From assembly GCA_018296165.2 (NCBI GenBank), contig JACKQL020000003.1, forward strand, positions 1,240,001 through 1,304,000: a stretch of 64,000 nucleotides of DNA, read 5' to 3'. Below the pieces are notes generated by a model. The model did no database searches, had not been told where the DNA came from, and worked only from the letters and a program-made list of their open reading frames with translations. This DNA comes from Termitomyces sp. T153. Its lineage: Eukaryota > Basidiomycota > Agaricomycetes > Agaricales > Lyophyllaceae. The first letter of the stretch is position 1. Each line of letters opens with the position of its first letter. Shown one piece after another: positions 55,441-64,000 of the stretch. Made by a program: the position numbers and the translations under genes.

Positions 55441-58400
55441 CGGGAGAGTCCACAAGGTATGACAACAGAGAGGGCACGGACGGAGGGGGGAGGATGAGAG
55501 GAAGGGCGAGACTCGTCATATGGCAGCAGAACCTAGACAAATCACTGACAGCGCAGCATGCAATGCTTAACACACTGGAGAGAGGTACGGATGTCGTGTG
55601 CCTACAGGAACCGTATTTTGACTTCAACAAGAAGTCAAGAGCAACGCAGATATGGCGGCCAGTATACCCGAAATTGCATGACGAGGACAATACCGACAAA
55701 ACGAGGGTGGTAATGATGGTGAACAAGAACATCACGACAGATAGATGGAAGAGGCTGAATATAGAAAGCTCGGACGTGGTGGGAATCAGCATAGAGATGG
55801 AGGAGAGAATGGTGCGCATTTTCAATATTTATAACAACTGTGACCACTCGAGGAGCATGCGGGCTCTGGATTTCTACTTGAGGAGTGCCGAGGGCAGGAG
55901 GACAAGGGGCAGGAACACAGCGGACATATGGGTGGGAGATTTCAACAGGCATCACCCGATGTGGGATGAGCCACGCAACGCACATCTCTTCACAAGGAGG
56001 AACGTAGACGCCGCAGAAGAGCTTATAGCTATGGTGACAAGACACAGGATGAACATGGTCCTGAGGCCGTACGTGCTGACACTGCGGGCAAAGAGCACGA
56101 AGAACCTAACAAGGCCAGACAACGTATTCGTCACTGACTCTTTCCAAAGCCAAATAGTACGATGCGAAGTCCTACACAGCAAACAGCTACCGAAGGCAGA
56201 CCATTTCCCGGTAATCACGGAGTGCGCGACGATGGTAGAAAGGAGGGAGGTGGAGGAGACCAGGGACTTCAAGGAGGTAGACTGGGAGGAATTTACGGAG
56301 GAGTTGGAGAGGAGGCTGGAAGGGGTGTCGAGCGACAGAATAACAAGGAAAGAGGAGGTGGAAGACAGGCTGGAGGCAGTAATGAGGGCGCTGGAGGGGG
56401 CAGTAACAGCGACGGTACCGGTGAGGAAGGAGTCCACAGGGATGAAGAGGTGGTGGACGAAAGACTTGACGGCAATGAGGAGGAGAGTACGCGCAATGGG
56501 CAGAGAATCATACAGGGTGAAGGACATTGGGGACCACCCAGCGCACGAAGCCTTTCGAAGAGCACAGAACGACTACAGCCAAGCCATCAGGGACACAAGT
56601 AGGAGGCACTGGGAGGGATGGCTAGAGTCAGTGGATGCGAAGTCAATTTGGGACACAAATACATTTGTGGCGATGGCTCCGAGTGACGGGGGAAAGGCAA
56701 GGACACTGATGCTGAGAGAGGAAGTGGGGGGCAGGAACGTGGAGGTTGAGGACAACGAGGGGAAAGCAAGGCTGTTTCACGAGGCGTTCTTCTATGAGGA
56801 CCCGGTGGAAGGAGAGGAAGAGGGCGACAGGGAAGTGCACGAGGCAGCTTTCACGTGGACGGAGATCACAGACAGGGAGGTACACGCTGCGATAGAGAAA
56901 CTGAAGCCGCACAAAGCGCCGGGGCTAAGCGGCATACCGAATGTAGTGTTGAAGAAGACGAGGTCCACGATCGTCCCCTACCTGGGGCCGATCTTCAGAG
57001 CCACGTTTGAGCACAAGGTTTACCCGACGCGGTGGAAAGTCTTCAAGACTGCAGTGTTGCGGAAGCCAAACCGCGATGACTACAGCAACCCAAATTTGTA
57101 TCGGCCCATCGCACTGCTGGACACAGTGGCCAAGGTACTTTTGTCTTGCGTTAAAATGAAGCTGGCATTCTTTGCAGAGAAGACGAACATACTGCCGAGG
57201 TACCAGTTTGGCGGCCGCCCAGGGAGATCAACAACGGACTCGTTACATGTTCTGACCTCATTTGTGAAGGATGCGTGGAGGAGAGGCAGAGAAGTCGTGG
57301 TGGTTTTCATGGACATGAAAGGGGCGTTCCCGAACATGGTGCCCAGGGTGCTGCTGAGGGACATGAGAAGGAAAGGGGTCCCAGAGGAGGTAGTGGGATG
57401 GTTCGCGAGGAAGCTCGAAGGGAGGGAGACCATAATAACATTCAATGATTACAAGTCACGACGTATACCAGTGAACAGCGGGCTGGACCAGGGTTGTAAC
57501 ACGTCTGGAATCTGCTACAATTTCTACAATGCAGGGCAGATACAAGGAGCGAGAGGAGAGGACGGTGAACTAGCGGGGTCATTCGCAGATGAAGCGTACG
57601 TGGCAGCAGATGGTGGCGACATGGAAGAGGCAGCAAGGAAGGTAGAAGAGATGATGAGGAGAGAGGGAGGTGCAAGCAGATGGGCGGAGGATCACCACTC
57701 AATCTACGAAGTCAAGAAGTTTGTGGGGATGGGGTTCTCCAGGCGCAAGGTCAAGGGATGAGGAGACGGAAAAGCAAAGCTGGCGACCCGACCGACAGTC
57801 ACAATTGGAGGAACAGCAATCAGGATGGAGATGTCCCACAAGTTCCTTGGGGTGATTTTAGACCAAGAACTTCGCTTCAAGGAACACGCGGCCTACGCAC
57901 AGGGAAAAGGAACGGCGGCGGCAATGCAGACAAAGAGATTGGTAAAGGTGAACGGGGGAGTGAGCGGGAGTTTGGCGCGGAGGTTGTATGAGGCTGTGGT
58001 GGTACCCAACATGCTGTACGCAGCAGACGTGTGGTGCGCATCAGGGATGAGGATGAAGGATGGGACGAGACAGAAGGCAAGGGGTTTCCTGGAGAAGATG
58101 CAGAGGGTACAACGGATGGGGGCACTACAAATCATGGGGGCATTGAGGACAACACCGACATACCTGCTAGAGGCACATGCAGGCATCAAACCGATGGACT
58201 TACGGATACAGAGAATGTGTGTAACAGCCGCGGCAAGAATAGCAGCGATGCCAGACACGCACCCACTGCGCAAACTGGCAGAGAAGGCGGCGAGGTTCGT
58301 GAAGCGCCACAGAGCACCTCTACACTACCTCATGAAAGCGCTGGGAGAACACCCGAAGAACATGGAGACGATTGAGATAGTCCGACTGCCCCCGGACTGG

Positions 58401-59477
58401 GAGTGCCCAGTCACAGTCGTGTTGGGAGAGTCCAAAGACGAGGCGGAGGAGAGAGAGCGAAACAACAGGGCAGACGTGAGGATATACATGGACGGGTCGG
58501 GACACCACGGGAACATAGGAGCAGCGGCGGTTCTATACAGGGAGGGACAGAAGGCAAAGGTGATGAGGAAGCGGATCGGGGGGGAGGAAAAGCACACAGT
58601 GTTTGAAGGCGAGTGTGTGGGGCAGGCGATGGGATTCGAGCTGTTGAGGAGGGAGGTCAGAGGGAGAAACAGGGGAAGACGACGGATACAAACGGTAACG
58701 GTCGGAACAGACAATCAGGCGGGGATGAAGGCGCTGGAAGCGCCAGGACGGGGGACAGCAAGGTACATCGTGGATGAGATACTGAAGGGGATCCAGAAGG
58801 TCAGGGAGATCAACCCGAGTATGCGAATAAGAGTGTACTGGACACCGGGCCATGCAGGCATACCAGGCAATGAACGGGCGGATAGGGAGGCCAAGAAAGC
58901 AGCGGAGGGCAAGGACATGGAAACGAAAGGCCTAGCGTTACTGCGAAAGCCGCTGAAGGCATCTAGAGTGGCGGTTCTGGCGACACACAAGAAAAGATGG
59001 AGGGAAGCTGCCAGGGAACACATAAGGAAAGCGCCCAGATTTGACAGACTGCGAGCAGTCGACCCCAATGCACCCGACATGCGAAACATTCTCCAGACAC
59101 TGGCCAGCATTCCAAGATGGCACGCATCCATTCTGACACAACTGCAGACAGGGCACTGCCCGCTGAACCAATACCTGCATAGATTCAAGAAGGCCGACTC
59201 ACCAATTTGCGGAGCGTGCAACCAGGCGGAAGAAACCGTGGAACACTTCCTTGTACACTGCGAAGCGTACAGAACACAGCGGAACACCCTATTTAGGGAG
59301 GTGGACCTACAAACAGCGCCCATGAGCAGGCTGCTTAGCAACGCAAGTGTAGTAAAAGCTCTTTTCCAGTTCATCAACAGCACGGGGAGATTTAGGAGGA
59401 CCTACGGGGACCTAGCAGTACCGGAAAGGGCGGTGACTGACAAGCTGAAGGGGAGGAAAAGGAGGGGAAGAAAATGA
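55437..59477 (+). pseudogene. LINE ORF2 polyprotein: APE, RT, RNase H; one in-frame stop
   Basis: I take the ATG at 55,437, overlapping the ORF1 stop, as start; 1,346 codons. Residues 20-265 form an APE-type endonuclease with WQQNLDKS, CLQEPYFD, VGDFNRHHPMWD and ADHFPVITE, all catalytic positions present. RT (about 490-740) has YRPIALLDT, QFGGRPGRST, FMDMKGAFPN (motif A) and GLDQGCNTS (motif B); motif C reads FADEAY where FADD is usual. A TGA at 57,759-57,761 (codon 775) breaks the frame just after RT, and translation continues in the same frame. RNase H (about 1,010-1,160) has YMDGSG, GEC, GTDNQAG and WTPGHAGIPGNERAD. A CX2C...HX4C motif (CGACNQAEETVEHFLVHC) is near residue 1,260. Apart from the stop it looks functional. 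Confidence 0.93.
57759..57761 (+). other. in-frame TGA splitting LINE ORF2
   Basis: The reading frame is open on both sides and resumes with GDGKAKLATRP. A single change from CGA or GGA would create it; CGA to TGA is the standard CpG deamination product. The codon position is between RT and RNase H. Confidence 0.9.
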
Positions 59478-59481
59478 GCAC

Positions 59482-59697
59482 ATGAGCACAGAAGACACGC
59501 GAGCATACATTGATGCCACCAACTTACAGTACACCAGCCTAACGGGCATAATGAGGCATCCAGCCCAGTTTCCGGGCGCAAAGGGGCAACCGCATCTGCG
59601 GGAGCCAATAGATTGCAGACTACAAATGACAGAGCAGTTACGTAGGGTGTTAGATACAGCTAGAACCCGACATAGGGCAAGGCCCCAGCGGGTATAG
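59482..59697 (+). CDS. possible third LINE ORF, 71 residues
   Basis: Starts 4 bases after the ORF2 stop, at ATG 59,482 (MSTEDTRAYIDATNLQYTSL), and ends 18 bases before the element end, so it fills the whole 3' region. It is basic at the C-terminus (RTRHRARPQRV). No recognised domain. The region is short and GC-rich, so chance openness is quite possible. Confidence 0.25.
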   Translation: MSTEDTRAYIDATNLQYTSLTGIMRHPAQFPGAKGQPHLREPIDCRLQMTEQLRRVLDTARTRHRARPQRV

Positions 59698-59700
59698 GAA

Positions 59701-59715
59701 TACATCATCATCATC
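59701..59715 (+). repeat. (CAT)n tail of the LINE
   Basis: TACATCATCATCATC directly before the right target duplication. Trinucleotide tails in place of poly-A occur in I-group elements and mark the 3' end used for target-primed reverse transcription. Confidence 0.75.
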
Positions 59716-59728
59716 ATGATTTTATGGG
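59716..59728 (+). repeat. LINE target-site duplication, right
   Basis: ATGATTTTATGGG, identical to 53,452-53,464, and continuous with 18S sequence on its right. Confidence 0.9.
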
Positions 59729-60254
59729 TGGTGGTACATGGCCATTCTTAGTTGGTGGAGTGATTTGTCTAGTTAATTCCAATAACAAACAAGACCTTAA
59801 CCTGCTAAATAGCCAGGCCAGCTTTTGCTGGTCACTGGCTTCTTAGAGGGACTATCAGCATTTAGCTGATGAAAGTTTGAGGCAATAACAGGTCTATGAT
59901 GCTCTTAGATGTTTTGAGCCACATGCATGCTACATTGACAGAGTTCACCTTAGCCAGAAGATCTGGGTAATCTTGTAAAACTCTGTCATGCTGGAAATAG
60001 AGCATTGCAATTATTGCTCTTCAACAAGAAATACCTAATAAGCATGAGTCATCAGCTTGCATTGATTATATCCCTGCCCTTTGTACACACTGCCTGTTGC
60101 AACTACCAATTGAATGGCTTAGTGAGGTCTCTGGATTGGCTTTGGGGAGCTGGCAGTAGCACCCTATTGCTGAGAAGCTGATCAAACTTGGTCATTTAGA
60201 GGAAGTAAAAGTCATAACAAGGTTTCTATAGGTGAACCTGTGGAAGGATCATTA
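59716..60254 (+). rRNA. 18S rRNA, 3' part (decayed)
   Basis: Resumes 18S after the LINE with TGGTGGTACATGGCCATTCT, through AATAACAAACAAGACCTTAA (normally AATAACGAACGAGACC), TTGTACACACTGCCTGTTGC (normally CACACCGCCCGTCGC) and the end GTGGAAGGATCATTA at 60,254. It shows consistent C-to-T or G-to-A at CG sites and a small deletion near 59,943. The decoding-region changes would be unacceptable in a working ribosome. Confidence 0.93.
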
Positions 60255-60515
60255 TTGAATTTTAAACTCTGGTTGGGTTGTTGCTGGCCTCTAGGGGCAT
60301 GTGCATGCCTGCCATTGTTTTCAACTACCTGTGCACCTTTTGTAGACTTGGATAACTCTTGGGGTTCATACCTTGGTTTGAGGACTGCTGTGCTGGTGCT
60401 TTAATCCATATAGGCCAGCTTTCCTTACATTTCCTGCCTACATTTCTTATATATACTCCATAATGAATGTATTAAAATGTTTGTCATTAGCCTTCAGTGC
60501 CTTTAACAAAAATAC
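60255..60515 (+). other. ITS1
   Basis: Spacer between the 18S 3' end (GGATCATTA) and 5.8S. It contains TTGGGTTGTTGCTGGC and the CTTATATATACTCC-type stretch common before 5.8S in Agaricomycetes. No CG. Confidence 0.85.
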
Positions 60516-60673
60516 AACTTTCAGCAATGGATCTCTTGGCTCTTGCATCAATGAAAAATGCAGCAAAATGCAATAAGTAATGTGAATTGCAGAAGCCAGT
60601 GAATCATTGCATCTTTGAACCCACCTTGCACTTCTTAGTATTCTAAGGAGCATGCCTGTTTGAGTGTCATTAA
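60516..60673 (+). rRNA. 5.8S rRNA (decayed)
   Basis: AACTTTCAGCAATGGATCTC through GAATTGCAGAAGCCAGTGAA to GTTTGAGTGTCATTAA; 158 nt as expected. The conserved GCATCGATGAAGAACGCAGC reads GCATCAATGAAAAATGCAGC, and GAACGCACC reads GAACCCACC. The sequence is basidiomycete-type. Confidence 0.93.
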
Positions 60674-60877
60674 ATCCTCAACCTATCTAGCTTTTGTGAA
60701 AGTAAGCTTAGATGTGGGGGTTTGCAGGCTTTTACAAAAGTCAGCTCTCCTTAAATGCATCAGTGGAACCTTTTGTTGGCTTGTTCCTAATGTGATAATT
60801 ATCTACACTGTGAGCAGTCAGCAATTTTAATGGGTTTTGCTTCTAACCTGTTCCTACTTCAGGATGCTTTTGACAAT
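60674..60877 (+). other. ITS2
   Basis: Contains the Agaricomycete-type blocks CTTAGATGTGGGGGTTTGCA and AGCTCTCCTTAAATGCATCA GTGG. It ends before TTGACCTCAAATCAGG. Confidence 0.85.
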
Positions 60878-63050
60878 TTGACCTCAAATCAGGTAGGACT
60901 ATCTACTAAACTTAAGCATATCAATAAGCAGAGAAAAAGAAACTAACAAGGATTCTCCTAGTAACTGGAAGTGAAGCAGGACAAGCTCAAATTGAAAATC
61001 TGGTAGTCTTTGGCTGCCTGAGTTGTAATCTAGAGAAGCATTATCCACATTGGATCATGTATAAGTATCCTGGAATGGACTATCATAGAGGGTGAGAATC
61101 TCATCTTTGACATAGACTCCCAAGGCTTTGTGATGTGCTTTCAAAGAGTCAAGTTGTTTGGGAATGCAGCTCTTAATGAGTGGTAAATTCCATCTAAAGC
61201 ACAATATTAGCAAGAGACTGGTAGCAAACAAGCAAACAAGTACCATGAGGAAAAGATGGAAAGAACTTTAGAAAGAGAATTAAACAGTACATGAAATTGC
61301 TGAAAGGGAAATGCTTGAAGTTAGTTGCATTGGCTAGGGATCAATCTTGCCTTTTTGCTTGGCTTACTTTCCAGTTGACAGGTCAGCATCAGTTTTGACC
61401 AGTAAATGAAGGTCAATGGAATGTGGCACCCTTAGGTGTGTTATAGCTCTTAGTCATATACATTGGTTGGGACTGAGGAACTCAGCACTTGTGCTTAGGA
61501 TGCTTTGGTATAATGGCTTTAAGTGACCTGTCTTGAACCATGGACCAAGGAATCCAACATGCCTACAAGTATTTGAGTGGAAAACCCAAGCACATAATGA
61601 AAGTAAAAGTTGAGATCCCTATCATGGGGAGCATCAACACCCAGATCAGACCTTTTATGATGGATCCATGGTAGAGCATGTATGTTGGGACCTAAAAGAT
61701 AGTGAACTATGCCTGAATAGAGTGAAGCCAGAGAAAACTCTGATAGAGGCTTGTAGCAATTTTGACATGCAAATCAATTGTCAAATTTGAGTATAGGGGC
61801 AAAAGACTAATCGAACTATCTAGTAGCTGGTTCCTGCCAAAGTTTCACTCAGGATAGCAGAAACCCATATCAGATTTATATAGTAAAGCAAATGATTAGA
61901 GGCCTTTGGGTTGTAACAACCTTAACCTATTCTCAAACTTTAAATATATAAGAACAAGCCATCCCTTAGTTGGACCACTTAGTGATTGAGAGTTTCTAGT
62001 AGGCCATTTTTGGTAAGCAGAACTGGCAATACAGGATGAATTGAATGTGAGGTTAAGGTGCTGGAATTCATACTCATCAGACACCACAAAGGTGTTAGTT
62101 CATTCAAACAGCAGGATGGTAGTTATGGAAGTCAGAATCTGCTAAGGAGTGTGTAACAACTCACCTGCCAAATGAACTAGCCCTGAAAATGAATGGTGCT
62201 TAAGCATGATACCTATACTTCACCATCAGCATTTAAGTGATGCATTGACAAGTAGGCAGGCATAGAGGTTAGTGAAGAAGCCTTGGCTGTAATGCTGGGT
62301 AAAACAGCCTCTAGTGCAGATCTTGGTGGTAGTAGCAAATATCCAAGTGAGAACCTTGAAGACTGAAGTGAAGAAAGGTTCCATGGTAATAGCAGTTGAA
62401 CATGGGTCAGTGAATCCTAAGAGATAGAGAAGCTCCATTTCAAAGTGCACAATTCTTCATGCTGCCTATCAAAAGGGAATCTGGTTAAAATTCCAGAACT
62501 AGGATGTGAACCTTGAATGGCAATGTAACTTGGAAACACTGGCAGGGGCCCTGAAAAGAGTTATCTTTTCTCCTTAATAGCCTATAACTCTAAAATTGAT
62601 TTGTTAGGAGCTAGAGTTCAATGGTTAGTAGAGCATAACACTTCTGTTGTGTCTGGTGCATTCTTGACAGTCCTTGAAAGTCCAAGGGAATAAATAACTT
62701 TTACACCTGGTCATACTCATAACTACAGCAGGTCTTCAAGGTGAACAGCCTCTAGTTGATAGAACAATGTAGATAAGGGAAGTTGGCAAAATAGACCCAT
62801 ACCTTCAGGAAAAGAATTGGCTCTAAGGACTAAGTGTATTGGGCCTTGGTAGAAAGCCTTGGGACCAGGCTGGAGCTGCTTGGAGAGCAACTCTGAGTGG
62901 ACCTAGCCAGGACCTGACAGTGGATGACTATGGCTGCCTTTCAGGGCATCCAGTGCATGCTTAACAACTGACTTAGAACTAATATAGACAAGGAGAATCT
63001 GACTTTCTTATTAAAACATAGCATTGTGATAGCCAGAAAGTGGTGTTAAT

Positions 63051-63085
<35 letters not shown>

Positions 63086-63120
63086 AGTGAAGAAATTCAA
63101 CCAAGCACAGGTAAATGGTA

Positions 63121-63157
<37 letters not shown>

Positions 63158-64000
63158 TGTCATCTGATTAGTGATGTGCATCAATGGATTAATGAGATTC
63201 CCACTGTCCCTATTTACTATCTAGCAAAACTATAGCTAAGGGAACAGGCTTGGCAAAATTAGTGGAGAAAGAAGACTCTGTTGAGCTTAACTCTAATTTG
63301 ACATTGTGAAAAGACATAGAGGGTGTAGAATAAGTGGAAGCTTCAGTGCTGTTGAAATACCACTATCTTTATTGTCTTTTTACTTATTCAATGAGGCAGA
63401 GCTGGGATTAACAGTCCCACCTTTTGGCTTCAAGGTCCTTTACAGGCTGATCCAGATTGAAGACATTGTCAGGTGGGAAGTTTGGCTGGGGCAGCACATC
63501 TGTTAAAAGATAATGCAGGTGTTCTATGAGGAACTCATTAAGAACAGAAATCTCAAGTAGAACAAAAGCGTAAAAGGCCCCTTGATTTTGATTTTCAGTG
63601 TGAATACAAACCATGAAAGTATGGCCTATTAATCCTTTAGTCCCTCAGAATTTGAGGCTAGAGGTGCCAGAAAAGTTACCACAGGGATAACTAGCTTGTG
63701 GCAGCCAAGCATTCATAGCAACATTGCTTTTTGATCCTTCAATGTTGGCTCTTCCTATTATACCAAAGCAGAATTTAGTAAGCATTGGATTGTTCACCCA
63801 CTAATAGGGAATGTGAGCTGAGTTTAGACCATTGTGAGACAGGTTAGTTTTACCCTACTAATAGAGTGTTATTGTAATAGTAATTGAACTTAGTACAAGA
63901 GGAACCATTCATTCAGATATTTGGTATTTGCGCCTGTCCAATCAGGCAATGGCACAAAGCTATCATCTGCTGGATTATGGCTAAATGCCTCTAAGCCAGA
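60878..64000 (+). rRNA. 28S rRNA, 3'-truncated by the window (decayed)
   Basis: Begins TTGACCTCAAATCAGGTAGG and is collinear with fungal 28S to the last base (ATGGCTAAATGCCTCTAAGC). Landmarks: AACTTAAGCATATCAATAAG, AAGGTAGCCAAATGCCTTGT, GTTACCACAGGGATAAC and AACTTAGTACAAGAGGAACC (normally AGTACGAGAGGAACC in the sarcin-ricin neighbourhood). CG is nearly absent and many universally conserved CG sites are changed, so it is a pseudo-rRNA gene. No intron or second insertion is seen. Confidence 0.95.

Larger units (their letters stand above)
53465..59715 (+). mobile_element. Tad/I-like LINE inserted in 18S rDNA
   Basis: A non-LTR retrotransposon of 6.25 kb: 5' UTR (53,465-53,622), ORF1 (gag-like), ORF2 (APE endonuclease, RT, RNase H), a short 3' region and a (CAT)n tail. 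It is bounded by a 13-bp duplication of 18S sequence and lies in the same direction as the rRNA. Domain order APE-RT-RNase H-CCHC and a gag with three zinc motifs place it in the I/Tad group found in fungi. It is CG-rich and almost intact, in contrast to all neighbours. Known 18S-specific LINEs are R7 (mosquito) and R8 (Hydra); I know of no described fungal counterpart. Confidence 0.92.

Noticed and set aside
53465..59715. Group I/II intron or homing-endonuclease insertion in 18S
   Set aside because: The insertion has LINE ORFs, a target duplication and a repeat tail, and lacks intron core structure or LAGLIDADG/GIY-YIG motifs.
63306..63614. ORFs inside the 28S region, and a possible insertion in it
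   Set aside because: The sequence is collinear with fungal 28S on both sides and through the segment; the frames are accidental.

Overview
This is a fungal window, very probably from an Agaricomycete (mushroom-forming basidiomycete). The ITS/5.8S/28S sequence, the short GT-AG introns, KDZ-type transposase, Tad-like LINE, RepHel Helitron and the Gypsy/Copia proteins all fit that group. Species cannot be read from the sequence. I find no ordinary host gene. The window is an island of dead and nested mobile elements that ends in a decayed ribosomal DNA unit.

A base-composition contrast dominates everything. Almost the whole window lacks CG dinucleotides and carries TG and CA in their place, as expected from long-term methylated-CpG deamination or a RIP-like process. 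Nearly all element proteins there have stops, frameshifts and lost catalytic residues. One block, 53,465-59,715, is CG-rich and almost intact. It is a Tad/I-like LINE sitting inside an 18S rRNA gene whose flanks are CG-depleted, so it arrived after the rDNA copy had decayed.

Layout. 1-512: 3' end of a Helitron-like element. 518-2,032 (-): Gypsy gag-protease remnant. 2,290-5,588 (-): unrecognised repetitive ORF region, second copy at 15,545-16,960 (+). 5,740-7,020 (-): Gypsy RT/RNase H remnant. 7,021-13,045 (+): Helitron with Rep (HUH) and PIF1-like helicase, a 50-bp intron, a 59-bp minisatellite and a terminal hairpin. 13,490-14,865: tRNA-like SINE units. 17,211-17,429: LTR. 17,530-18,131: 150-bp tandem repeat. 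18,792-21,878 (+): Gypsy gag-pol remnant (family Z). 21,885-25,070 (-): Gypsy RT-RNase H-integrase remnant (family Y). 25,102-29,240 (+): Gypsy family X, 5' LTR to protease. 30,294-34,213 (-): family Z copy with both LTRs and a large internal deletion. 34,220-34,760 (+): RT scrap. 35,450-36,870 (-): two more Helitron 3' ends. 37,590-45,330: KDZ transposase and accompanying unrecognised ORFs. 45,335-52,794 (-): second family X Gypsy copy, split by a complete but degenerate Copia (45,782-50,792) with a 5-bp target duplication.

From about 52,990 the window is rDNA in + orientation: 5'-truncated 18S, ITS1, 5.8S, ITS2 and 28S running off the end, with the LINE interrupting 18S. The LINE has a gag-like ORF1, then ORF2 (APE endonuclease, reverse transcriptase, RNase H, C-terminal zinc motif) starting on an ATGA overlap with the ORF1 stop. 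One in-frame TGA in ORF2 is its only clear lesion. The most novel item is this apparently 18S-inserted fungal LINE. The modular Helitron 3' ends and the unrecognised ORFs beside the KDZ transposase come next.
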